A DNA stretch of 8,480 nt, from NCBI GenBank assembly GCA_025774425.1, contig JALGWA010000035.1:1-8480 (forward strand), given 5' to 3'. The position numbers were made by a program, and so were the translations under genes. Below the pieces are notes generated by a model. It saw nothing but the letters and a program-made list of their open reading frames with translations, was not told where the DNA came from and searched no databases. This document shows positions 1-6,250 of this stretch, one piece after another. Origin of the DNA: a bacterium. Lineage in GTDB: Bacteria; Arandabacterota; Arandabacteria; Arandabacterales; JALGWA01. The stretch's first letter is position 1. Every line of letters begins with the position of its first letter.

Positions 1-2460
1 TCCTACGCCGGCGACTACGCGGACAAGCTGCTGCTGCCGCTCGTGGAGGATACGCTGGCCGAGTCCGGCGGCGCGGCGGGGGAGGACCTCGCGGATGATC
101 TTCTCGCCCGCCTCCGGCCCGCGCTCGAGACCTACGGCATCACTCTCCACTCGTTGGAAGTCGCCTCGCTGGAGGCGGCGACGAGCGAGGAGGACCGGCG
201 AACGGCCGAGCTTGCCCGCAAGCACGGCTCCAGGGTCGTCATACTGGGAATCGACGCCTTCGACTGGGAGATCTACGAAGAGGTGCGTCGCAACATACCG
301 ATGTCCGGCGTCGACCGCCTGAGGGCCGAAGGGGCGAGCGGCGACCTGCTCTCCATGGAACCGCCGGTCTCGCCGATGATATGGACGACCATGGCGACCG
401 GCGTCGAGCCCGAAGTGCACGGCATAATCGACTTCCTCCAGACCGACCCCCGGACGGGCGAGAGCGTTCCCATCACGAGCGGCATGCGCAAGGTGCCGGC
501 CATATGGAACATCGCCACGCGCTACGGCCTGAGCTCGGGGTTCATCGGTTGGCTGGGCACCTATCCCGCCGAACCGGTGCGAGGCTTCCTGGTCTCCGAC
601 CGCATAGTCTTCCACGCCTTCGACCCGAGGTGGAGAAAGGGCGGGGAACCGGCGCGCGGCGGGGGCGGGGACATGAGCGGCCTCACGTATCCCGCCGGGC
701 TCATCGACGAGGTGAGGCCGCACATACTCACCGCGGACGATATCCGTTTCGAGACCCTGAGGCGCTATATCAGGATCGAGCCCGACGAGATGCCCCGCGG
801 CTCGACCGCGTTCGATCCCCTCGATCCCGTGGTCAATCTGGCACACATAATAGCGTCCAACACCACGTACGAGAACATCGCAGCCTATACATATGAGAAG
901 CACAGGCCCGACATCCTCGCCGTCTACCTCGACATGGTCGACGCCGTCTGCCACCTGTTCATCAAACACATGCCGCCGCACACGCGCGACGTCGCCGACG
1001 AGGATGCCCGCAAGTACGGCGCGGCGATTGCGGCGGCCTACAGCCACACCGACAGCCTGATCGGACTGTGGCTGGACCGGATCGACGAAGGCACTACCCT
1101 CATCGTCGTCTCCGACCACGGGTTCAAGCACGGAACCCTCCGCCCGAGCGGGCCGTCGGCGATCGGCGGAGGACAGGCAGTCAAATGGCATCGCATGGTC
1201 GGCGCCGTCGCCCTTTACGGCAACCACGTCAAACCGGGGGCGGCGATACAGGGCGCGACCGTGCGGGACGTATGCCCCACCGTGCTCCGCCTCCTCGGCC
1301 TCCCCGTCGCCGACGACATGCCGGGCAGGGTGCTCACGGAAGCCCTCGACGAGGAGTGGCTCGCTGCATCCGGGGAGGTCGGACGGGTCGCGACCTACGG
1401 CAGGAGGAGGGCTTCCGCGGCAGTCGTCCGGAGGCGCGGCGAGGAGGACGCGATACTCAAACGGCTCCAGGCGCTGGGCTACATAAGCGGCGGCGAGGCC
1501 CCGGAGGCCACCGACTACACCAAGCTCGCGGGCTCCTACTTCGCCAAGGGCGAGTTCGACAAGGCTATCGACATCTGGGAGACCATCCTCGAGAAGCAGC
1601 CTGACAATGCGGAGATCATCACGGCGATAGCCAACGCCCTGCTGCAGAAAGGCGACCTCCGGGCAGCCGAAGAGACGGCCCGGCGCGCCATGGCCGCCCG
1701 GCCGACGTTCTACGCCGCACATAACATACTGACGCTCTGCTACATCAATACGGGAAGGCTCGACGAGGCCGAACAGCTGGCGACCTACGTCACGGCCAAG
1801 GATCCGAACAACGCCGAGGCGTATTTCAATCTGGGCGTCGTATACGACAAGAAGGGGCTCGACGCCAGGGCGCTCGGCGCCTTCAAGAAGTCGGTTGAGC
1901 TGCGCGGCGACTACGACGAGTCGCGGATCAACCTGGGCAACGCGTACCTCAAGGCCGGAAGGGTGGTCGAGGCGAAACAGGAGCTGGAGACCGCGCTCGA
2001 CATCAACCCGAGAAGCGCCCAGGCCTGGTTCCTCCTGGGAAATGCATATCGCGTCGAGGGCGATACGGCCAAGGCGCTCGACGCATACAGGCAGGCGCTC
2101 CTCAGCGTGCCGGCCTTCAACCCCGCGCGCGTCAGCATGGCGGCGGTGCAGGCCGCAGGAGGCGACCTGGCCGGGGCGCGGCGGATTCTCGAGGAGGCGG
2201 CCCGGTACGAGGGCGACCTTCCGCTGGTTTACACCAACCTCGGCGTGGTGTGCCGGAAGATGGGCGAGGAGAAGCAGGCCGAGAAGTACTTCAGGAAGGC
2301 GATCGAAGTCGAGCCCGCCTATATCCCGGCCCGGCTGGACCTCGCGCGGCTCTACGTCGCGCAGGGCAAACGGGACAAGGCCCGCGAAGAGGTCGAGGAA
2401 GCCCTCCGGATCGACCCGGGCGACGCCCGGGCCAGGGCCCTCCTCGACGGCATGAGGTAG
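1..2460 (+). CDS. Type I phosphodiesterase/alkaline-phosphatase-superfamily protein with C-terminal TPR repeats, 5' partial
   Basis: The frame is open from base 1 to the TAG at 2458-2460 (819 codons), so the gene almost certainly starts upstream. The GTG at 43 is only the first possible start in view. Numbering from base 1, codons 1-75 hold an acidic helical stretch ending in LRPALETYGITLHSLEV, which resembles the end of an SPFH/prohibitin (Band 7) domain. The phosphodiesterase core follows: VVILGIDAFDW (metal ligand D85), WTTMATG (probable Thr nucleophile T130) with EVHGI after it, DAVCH (D314, H318), SDHG (D372, H373) and a late His (H397). A short ERLxxLGY-type junction (RLQALGY, ending near 494) leads into nine TPR units, about 507-816. 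The family hydrolyses phosphate mono- or diesters, or transfers phospho-groups on lipids or glycans; the substrate here is unknown. The TPRs suggest a protein partner. Any signal or anchor would lie outside the window. The hydrolase and TPR calls are secure; the SPFH call is inference. Confidence 0.88.
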   Translation, partial: SYAGDYADKLLLPLVEDTLAESGGAAGEDLADDLLARLRPALETYGITLHSLEVASLEAATSEEDRRTAELARKHGSRVVILGIDAFDWEIYEEVRRNIPMSGVDRLRAEGASGDLLSMEPPVSPMIWTTMATGVEPEVHGIIDFLQTDPRTGESVPITSGMRKVPAIWNIATRYGLSSGFIGWLGTYPAEPVRGFLVSDRIVFHAFDPRWRKGGEPARGGGGDMSGLTYPAGLIDEVRPHILTADDIRFETLRRYIRIEPDEMPRGSTAFDPLDPVVNLAHIIASNTTYENIAAYTYEKHRPDILAVYLDMVDAVCHLFIKHMPPHTRDVADEDARKYGAAIAAAYSHTDSLIGLWLDRIDEGTTLIVVSDHGFKHGTLRPSGPSAIGGGQAVKWHRMVGAVALYGNHVKPGAAIQGATVRDVCPTVLRLLGLPVADDMPGRVLTEALDEEWLAASGEVGRVATYGRRRASAAVVRRRGEEDAILKRLQALGYISGGEAPEATDYTKLAGSYFAKGEFDKAIDIWETILEKQPDNAEIITAIANALLQKGDLRAAEETARRAMAARPTFYAAHNILTLCYINTGRLDEAEQLATYVTAKDPNNAEAYFNLGVVYDKKGLDARALGAFKKSVELRGDYDESRINLGNAYLKAGRVVEAKQELETALDINPRSAQAWFLLGNAYRVEGDTAKALDAYRQALLSVPAFNPARVSMAAVQAAGGDLAGARRILEEAARYEGDLPLVYTNLGVVCRKMGEEKQAEKYFRKAIEVEPAYIPARLDLARLYVAQGKRDKAREEVEEALRIDPGDARARALLDGMR

Positions 2461-2471
2461 CGGGCCTGTGT

Positions 2472-2487
2472 GTGCAGGAAATTGCAC
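2472..2487. promoter_or_regulatory. Upstream inverted repeat (TGCA-N6-TGCA), candidate operator
   Basis: GTGCAGGAAATTGCAC is an inverted repeat with 5-bp arms (GTGCA and TGCAC) around a 6-bp spacer. It lies 9 bp upstream of the TTGACA box. A third TGCA at 2492-2495 continues the roughly 10-bp phasing. It matches the second repeat at 2556-2571 at 12 of 16 positions. It could be an operator or a recombinase-binding site. The repeat is seen directly; its role is inferred. Confidence 0.4.
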
Positions 2488-2496
2488 CGAATGCAG

Positions 2497-2530
2497 TTGA
2501 CAAACTTTCCACGCATGAGTAAGTTATATT
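2497..2530 (+). promoter_or_regulatory. Probable sigma-70-type promoter of the recombinase gene
   Basis: A perfect TTGACA lies at 2497-2502 in a short AT-rich island within GC-rich DNA. At the ideal 17-bp spacing the -10 would be TAAGTT (2520-2525), which matches the consensus at only three positions. A better-looking TATATT at 2525-2530 would need a 22-bp spacer. Transcription would start near 2532-2538, leaving a leader of about 55 nt before the recombinase start. The -35 is strong and the -10 uncertain. Confidence 0.5.
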
Positions 2531-2543
2531 GATTATCCGCATA

Positions 2544-2553
2544 CAGCATGCTG
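2544..2553. repeat. Perfect 10-bp palindrome in the recombinase leader
   Basis: CAGCATGCTG is a perfect palindrome shortly after the putative transcription start. It overlaps the left arm of the larger inverted repeat at 2551-2575, so the two could form alternative DNA or RNA structures. It could be a repressor site. Only the symmetry is directly seen. Confidence 0.3.
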
Positions 2554-2575
2554 AAGTGCAGAAACATGCATTCAG
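2551..2575. promoter_or_regulatory. Extended inverted repeat before the recombinase RBS (dif-like site, operator or leader hairpin)
   Basis: The left arm CTGAAGTGCA (2551-2560) and right arm TGCATTCAG (2567-2575) are complementary over 9 bp with one bulged G. They surround a 6-nt centre, GAAACA. In RNA this would be a stem-loop ending one base before the AAAGGAG ribosome-binding site. In DNA, arms of 9-10 bp around a 6-bp centre resemble the arm and spacer layout of Xer/dif core sites. Its core (2556-2571) matches the upstream repeat at 2472-2487 in 12 of 16 bases. The symmetry is clear; the function is inferred. Confidence 0.45.
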
Positions 2576-2589
2576 AAAGGAGCAACGGC

Positions 2590-3456
2590 ATGCCATCTCG
2601 CAAAGGCACCCCCGGCGTGGAGGCCCTCATCACCAGGTTCAAAGAGGAACTCGCTTCAAGGGGCTACAGCTCCCGCACGGCCGATGTCTACGCCACCGCT
2701 GTAGGTGCTTACCTCAGGCGCGTACCGGATCCTTCCTCGGTGACGTCCGAGGACGCCAACGCTTACCTCGCAGACATCGTCGAGAGCTCCGTCAGTGGAG
2801 AGACATCCCGATCCTCGGTCGGTATAGCCGTGAGCGCCATCAAGCTCTACCACAAGATCATCGCCGACGAGCCCCTCGTCTTGACGGTCGAAATCAGCCG
2901 CGGCCGCCGGACCCTGCCCGTAATCCTGACGAGGGAAGAGATCCAGAGGATCTCGACCGTCACGCGCAACGTGAGCCATCGCCTGATCTTTCAGCTGATG
3001 TACTCGTCGGGCCTCAAGCTCGATGAGCTGCTCGCTCTCAGGGTGCGCGACGTCGACATCGAGAATCAGATGCTCAGCATCCGCGGCGGCAACTCGGGCG
3101 TCAGGAAGAGAAAGGCCCCCAGGGAGACCATGATGTCCGAGAAAGTCGCTCCGATGCTCCACGCCTTCATCTCGGACCGCGACCCCGACGACTATGTGTT
3201 CCCGGGGATGGACGGCGGGCACATGACCCCGCGTGCAGTGCAGAAGGCCTTCAAACACGCGCTCAAGAAGGCCGGCATCGAGAAGAGAGCGAGCTGCAAC
3301 TCGCTCCGCCACTCCTTCGCCGTGCACCTTCTGGAGAAGGGCATAGACATAAAGCACGTGCAGCGCCTGCTCGGCCACGCGCGAACGGAGACGACGTCCA
3401 TATACAAGAGGCTGGTCGAAACCGGGAACGTGGAGATCAAGAGTCCTCTGGACTAG
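2590..3456 (+). CDS. Xer-like tyrosine recombinase/integrase with substituted catalytic residues
   Basis: A 288-aa protein with the two-domain tyrosine-recombinase fold. Residues 10-95 form the helical core-binding (SAM-like) domain and about 105-285 the catalytic domain. The start is ATG 2590, because AAAGGAG (2576-2582) lies 7 nt upstream; an in-frame ATG at 2548 would lie inside the leader inverted repeat. Box II is well kept: SLRHSF with Arg II R240, LLGH with H263, and Y272 in TTSIYKRL as the nucleophile, with the usual GH-to-Tyr distance. Two positions depart from the family. The Arg I site, normally in TGLR, is SGLK (K143), and the His of HxLRH is Asn (N237). The usual GKG beta-hairpin with the catalytic Lys reads GGN (166-168), followed by a basic run, RKRK (172-175). 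The protein may cut slowly, or may act only in binding or regulation. It has its own promoter and flanking inverted repeats. The family is certain; activity is doubtful. Confidence 0.9.
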   Translation: MPSRKGTPGVEALITRFKEELASRGYSSRTADVYATAVGAYLRRVPDPSSVTSEDANAYLADIVESSVSGETSRSSVGIAVSAIKLYHKIIADEPLVLTVEISRGRRTLPVILTREEIQRISTVTRNVSHRLIFQLMYSSGLKLDELLALRVRDVDIENQMLSIRGGNSGVRKRKAPRETMMSEKVAPMLHAFISDRDPDDYVFPGMDGGHMTPRAVQKAFKHALKKAGIEKRASCNSLRHSFAVHLLEKGIDIKHVQRLLGHARTETTSIYKRLVETGNVEIKSPLD

Positions 3457-3559
3457 GAGCGGGTCGAGACCGCCGCTGGAAAATCCCTACCCATATCGAC
3501 CCGGGCGTGCTACGCTCTCTCGAGAAGCGTTATGGAGCCGCACGGCCGAGGAGGTGCAG

Positions 3560-4282
3560 ATGGACATCGCCGCGTTCCACATGGTGAGCTACGGGCTCTA
3601 CGTGGTGAGCTCGACAAAGGACGGCAAGCCCAACGGGCAGATCGCCAACACGGTCTTCCAGATAACACCGGAACCCCCGACCGTCGCCGTCAGCATCAAC
3701 AAGGAGAACCTGACCTGGGAGTACATCAAGAAGAGCGGCGCATTCACGGTATCCGTTCTCTCGACCGACGCGCCCATGACTTTCATAGGCCTCTTCGGCT
3801 TCAAGTCGGGCCGGGACACGGACAAGTTCGAGAAGTGCACCTTCAGGAAGGGACAGGTCACCGGCGCGCCGATCGTCCTCGACTACACCCTGAGCTTCCT
3901 GGAGGCCCAGGTGATCGACTCCATCGACGTCGGCTCCCACACCGTCTTCATCGGCAAGGTCGTCGACTGCGGGGTGCTCGCCGAGGGCGAGCCCATGACA
4001 TACGCCTACTATCACCGGGTGAAGAAAGGTAGGACACCCGAGAGAGCCGCAACCTACATCAAGCAGGACGTGCGAGCCGGCGGGGCCGGGAAGGCCGGCC
4101 CGGCCGCGGAGGGCAGCGGAATGAAGAAGTACGTGTGCCAGGTCTGCGGGTACATATACGACCCCGAAAAGGGCGACCCGGACTCGGGGGTCGCACCGGG
4201 GACGGCGTTCGAGGACCTACCCGACGACTGGGTATGCCCGGTCTGCGGCGTGGGCAAGGATGAATTCAGCCCGCAGGACTAG
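3560..4282 (+). CDS. hrb: High-molecular-weight rubredoxin: flavin reductase-like FMN domain fused to rubredoxin
   Basis: A 240-aa cytoplasmic electron carrier. Residues 1-165 match the flavin reductase-like split-barrel FMN-binding fold, with family-typical stretches such as [26 protein letters not shown] and [11 protein letters not shown] Gly/Ala/Lys-rich linker (about 170-187) leads to a complete rubredoxin domain starting [15 protein letters not shown]. Its iron is held by C193, C196, C226 and C229 in two CxxC pairs, with the usual [22 protein letters not shown] core. ATG 3560 is chosen because GAGGAGG (3548-3554) sits 5 nt upstream; an in-frame GTG at 3554 overlaps that site. In Moorella thermoacetica, Hrb passes electrons from pyridine nucleotide to the flavodiiron protein FprA, whose gene follows here too. 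The linker DNA contains a second good ribosome-binding site before the rubredoxin ATG (4121). No convincing promoter was found in the 103-nt gap upstream. Confidence 0.93.
   Translation: MDIAAFHMVSYGLYVVSSTKDGKPNGQIANTVFQITPEPPTVAVSINKENLTWEYIKKSGAFTVSVLSTDAPMTFIGLFGFKSGRDTDKFEKCTFRKGQVTGAPIVLDYTLSFLEAQVIDSIDVGSHTVFIGKVVDCGVLAEGEPMTYAYYHRVKKGRTPERAATYIKQDVRAGGAGKAGPAAEGSGMKKYVCQVCGYIYDPEKGDPDSGVAPGTAFEDLPDDWVCPVCGVGKDEFSPQD
4084..4105 (+). repeat. GC-rich hairpin in the hrb linker, just before an internal RBS
   Basis: GGCCGGG (4084-4090) and CCCGGCC (4099-4105) form a perfect 7-bp stem around an 8-nt loop. The hairpin lies within the low-complexity linker of hrb and ends 2 nt before the internal GGAGGG. 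It could be a relic of an intergenic region or could modulate internal initiation. High GC content makes such stems commoner by chance. Confidence 0.35.
4108..4123 (+). promoter_or_regulatory. Internal ribosome-binding site and ATG for free-standing rubredoxin
   Basis: GGAGGG at 4108-4113 is followed after 7 nt by ATG 4121, in frame with hrb. Initiation there would give a 53-aa protein, [15 protein letters not shown] onward, which has the length and typical start of a stand-alone rubredoxin. The 16-nt block from the Shine-Dalgarno through the ATG is identical, bar one base, to that of the next gene (4368-4383). The motif is seen directly; its use in translation is inferred. Confidence 0.5.
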
Positions 4283-4366
4283 CCTGCCGTCGGGTTGCCT
4301 GCGCGGAGGACATGGGGCCGGGCCGCCGGCGCACCGGGCGCATGTCGAAGGGGCGGCTCAAGGCAA

Positions 4367-4383
4367 GGGAGGGCATCGGAATG
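4367..4383 (+). promoter_or_regulatory. Ribosome-binding site that fixes the flavodiiron protein start
   Basis: GGGAGGG (4367-4373) lies 7 nt before ATG 4381. An in-frame ATG at 4312 would add 23 residues unlike the family, with its nearest purine-rich site only 1 nt away. The protein from 4381 (MIVEIRPNVHYVGVMDWD) begins as flavodiiron proteins do, so 4381 is the start. Confidence 0.75.
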
Positions 4384-5565
4384 ATTGTGGAGATCAGGCC
4401 GAACGTACATTACGTCGGCGTCATGGACTGGGACCGCAGGCTCTTCGACTCGTTGATACCTCTTCCCGAAGGAACGAGCTACAACTCCTACATCGTGAGG
4501 GGGAGCGAGAAGACCGCGCTCATAGACACGGTCGAGCCCCTCAAGCTCCACGAGTTCCTGGTCAACCTCGAGGCCCTCGGGGTCGACAAGATAGACTACA
4601 TCATAACCAACCACACGGAGCAGGACCACTCGGGCTCCATCCAGGCCATGCTCCTCAGGAACCCCGAGGCGAAGGTCGTGACCAACCCCAAGTGCGTGGA
4701 GCTCTCCAAGGACCACCTTGGAATCGACGAGGAGAAGTTCATCGTCATCGGGGACGGGGAGACCTTGTCCCTGGGCGACAAGACGCTCGAGTTCATCATC
4801 GCGCCGTGGGTGCACTGGCCCGAGACCCAGTTCACGTATCTCAAGGAGGACAGGATCCTCTTCTCCTGCGATTTCCTGGGATCCCACATAGCGACCACCA
4901 GGGTGCTCGCCGACGACATCTCCGGGTTCCGTGCCAGCGCCAAGCGCTACTTCGCCGAAATCATGATGCCGTTCAGGAACAACGTCCTGAAGCACCTGGA
5001 CAGGCTCAAGGACTACGACATCGACATCGTCGGGCCGAGTCACGGCCCGGTGCACATGAACCCGGCGCAGATCATCGAAGCCTACCGCGAGTGGTCGTCC
5101 GACGAGGTCAAGAACGAGGTCCTGATGCCCTGGGTCTCCATGCACGGGAGCACCGAAAAGATGGTGAGGCACCTCACCGACCATCTCGTCGCACGGGGCA
5201 TACACGTAAAACCCTACAATCTGGTAGTCACGGACCTAGGCGAGATCGCCATGGCCCTCGTCGACGCCGCGACCCTGGTGATAGCCGCATCCACGGTTCT
5301 CGTCGGCCCTCACCCGGCCGCGGTGAACGCCGCCTATCTCGCCAACGCGCTTCGGCCGAAGACGCGCTTCCTCGGCGTGATCGGGTCCTACGGGTGGGGT
5401 TCGAGGATCGTGGAGACGCTCGCCGGCATGACGGGCAATCTCAAGGTTGATATGCTCCCCACGGTTATAGTAAAGGGTTATCCTGACGCCGAGGCCCTCA
5501 AGGCGCTGGAGGACCTTGCAGACGAGATTCTGAAGAAGCACAGCGAAGCCAACCTTATCTCTTGA
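4381..5565 (+). CDS. fprA: A-type flavodiiron protein (O2/NO reductase)
   Basis: A 394-aa cytoplasmic flavodiiron protein of standard class A length. The N-terminal metallo-beta-lactamase domain (about 1-245) opens with GVMDWDRRLFDSLIPLPEGTSYNSY. It keeps all the diiron ligands: H78, E80, D82 and H83 in HTEQDH, H145 in WVHWPET, D164 in CDFLGSH, and H221 in GPSHGP. The flavodoxin domain (about 247-394) binds FMN, with the phosphate loop SMHGSTEKM at 253-261. These enzymes reduce O2 to water or NO to N2O using electrons from rubredoxin, or from Hrb in Moorella. Hrb is encoded directly upstream after a 98-nt gap with no clear promoter or terminator. Downstream, the stop TGA (5563-5565) overlaps the Shine-Dalgarno of the ferritin-like gene, so the three genes probably form one operon. 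Whether O2 or NO is the main substrate cannot be read from the sequence. Confidence 0.96.
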   Translation: MIVEIRPNVHYVGVMDWDRRLFDSLIPLPEGTSYNSYIVRGSEKTALIDTVEPLKLHEFLVNLEALGVDKIDYIITNHTEQDHSGSIQAMLLRNPEAKVVTNPKCVELSKDHLGIDEEKFIVIGDGETLSLGDKTLEFIIAPWVHWPETQFTYLKEDRILFSCDFLGSHIATTRVLADDISGFRASAKRYFAEIMMPFRNNVLKHLDRLKDYDIDIVGPSHGPVHMNPAQIIEAYREWSSDEVKNEVLMPWVSMHGSTEKMVRHLTDHLVARGIHVKPYNLVVTDLGEIAMALVDAATLVIAASTVLVGPHPAAVNAAYLANALRPKTRFLGVIGSYGWGSRIVETLAGMTGNLKVDMLPTVIVKGYPDAEALKALEDLADEILKKHSEANLIS

Positions 5566-5577
5566 AGGAGGACTGAA

Positions 5578-6057
5578 ATGGGAACGGAGTTCAGGGCGAG
5601 CGAGATCTTCGAGATTGCGCTGAAGATAGAGGAACACGGCGAGAAGTTTTACAATCACGCCGCGGCTGCAATCGCAGAGGACGCGGAGACGAAGGAGATG
5701 TTCGAGTTCCTGGCTGGGGAAGAGACCAAGCATCGCAAGACCTTCTCGGGAATGCTCTCGCAGATAGAGCAGTACCAGCCTCCCGAGAGCTTCCCGGGCG
5801 AATACTTCGCCTACCTTGCAACGTATGCCGAGAACCTCATCTTCTCCGACGAGGAATTCGACAACCTGATGAAGGGCATCACGGGCGTGAAGGCCGCAAT
5901 CGACTTCGCCATCCGGCGCGAGCTCGACTCGGTGCTGTACTATCTCGAGATGAGAAACCTGGTGCCGCAGGGCCCCCAGCGCGGCGAGATCGACAAGATC
6001 ATCGACGAGGAACGCCGTCACTACCTGAAACTCAACGAGATCAAGAAGAAGATGTAG
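5578..6057 (+). CDS. Ferritin-like (rubrerythrin-type) diiron protein without a rubredoxin domain
   Basis: A 159-aa four-helix-bundle protein of the rubrerythrin/ferritin-like superfamily. The diiron ligand pattern is complete: E19 in EEHGEKFY, E49 and H52 in EETKH, E115 in RRELDSVLYY, and E145 and H148 in EERRHY. There is no C-terminal rubredoxin, so it is shorter than classical rubrerythrin (about 190 aa). Electrons would have to come from a separate rubredoxin, such as Hrb or a free rubredoxin made from the hrb internal start. AAGGAGGA (5565-5572) overlaps the previous stop and lies 5 nt before the ATG, showing tight coupling to fprA. Peroxide reduction or iron oxidation/storage are the likely roles by family; the sequence does not decide between them. 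Confidence 0.9.
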   Translation: MGTEFRASEIFEIALKIEEHGEKFYNHAAAAIAEDAETKEMFEFLAGEETKHRKTFSGMLSQIEQYQPPESFPGEYFAYLATYAENLIFSDEEFDNLMKGITGVKAAIDFAIRRELDSVLYYLEMRNLVPQGPQRGEIDKIIDEERRHYLKLNEIKKKM

Positions 6058-6064
6058 CCCCATT

Positions 6065-6090
6065 GGGGTCAGAGCTCAAAATGCACAATC
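6065..6090 (+). repeat. 26-bp dispersed repeat, copy 1
   Basis: Begins GGGGTCAGAGCTCAA and ends ATGCACAATC, 8 nt after the stop of the ferritin-like gene. It matches 7023-7048 at 24 of 26 positions, the two differences being A/G transitions at repeat positions 7 and 16. Both copies can be read as GSELKMHN on the + strand or LCILSSDP on the - strand, and both changes are silent either way. Similarity ends abruptly after the repeat, as expected for a dispersed element rather than a gene duplication. Confidence 0.7.
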
Positions 6091-6123
6091 GCATTATGCG
6101 ACCGGCTTCGGCGGTCCCGGCGT

Positions 6124-6153
6124 GGCGGCGGGTGCATCCGGAGTCCTGCCGCC
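6124..6153 (+). repeat. Strong intergenic hairpin
   Basis: GGCGGCGGG (6124-6132) pairs with CCTGCCGCC (6145-6153) over 9 bp, including one G-U pair, around a 12-nt loop. No T-run follows, so it is not a standard intrinsic terminator. It could mark the 3' end of the redox operon mRNA or be the stem of the small element proposed here. Confidence 0.4.
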
Positions 6154-6250
6154 GAGGGCGGCTGTGCGAGGCGGTGTTCCCGGCGGGAGCGGGACCCGGG
6201 GTTACGCGCCGCGCATTTGAGGACCCCATCCTTCGTGAGGGGTGAGGGTT

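Larger units (their letters stand above)
6064..6228. mobile_element. Candidate small non-autonomous element (MITE/REP-like) in the intergenic gap
   Basis: The gap between the ferritin-like and methyltransferase genes starts with TGGGGTC (6064-6070) and ends with its complement GACCCCA (6222-6228), giving 7-bp terminal inverted repeats 165 bp apart. Inside lie the 26-bp dispersed repeat and a 9-bp GC-rich hairpin (6124-6153). GGGGTC-type ends are familiar from elements spread by REP-associated Y1 transposases. No transposase or clear target duplication is seen, and the arms are short, so this remains a hypothesis. Confidence 0.3.

Noticed and set aside
2464..2482. Hairpin CCTG/CAGG after the phosphodiesterase stop as a terminator
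   Set aside because: The stem is only 4-5 bp and is not followed by a T-run. The region fits better as an operator-like repeat.
2548..2589. Upstream ATG giving 14 extra residues on the recombinase
   Set aside because: It lies inside the leader inverted repeats with no RBS, while ATG 2590 has AAAGGAG at 7 nt.
3457..3559. Promoter for the redox operon between the recombinase and hrb genes
   Set aside because: TACGCT (3511-3516) has only a poor -35 match at 17 bp (TACCCA). The short palindrome TCTCGAGA (3518-3525) is expected by chance. Nothing here is convincing.
4279..5205. Long frame on the - strand (308 codons)
   Set aside because: Antisense shadow of fprA, with no recognisable domain and composition typical of reversed GC-rich coding DNA.
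4260..5450. Long overlapping frame (396 codons) on the + strand
   Set aside because: It is an Arg/Gly/His-rich translation in another frame of the flavodiiron gene, whose ligand motifs and family length are certain.
6058..6068. CCCCATTGGGG as a terminator stem
   Set aside because: The arms leave only one unpaired base, so it cannot fold as an RNA hairpin at full length, and no T-run follows.
6063..6245. Small + strand frame beginning with TTG after the ferritin-like gene
   Set aside because: It is weakly initiated, Arg-rich and without similarity to any family I know. It crosses the dispersed repeat and a hairpin, so non-coding is more likely.
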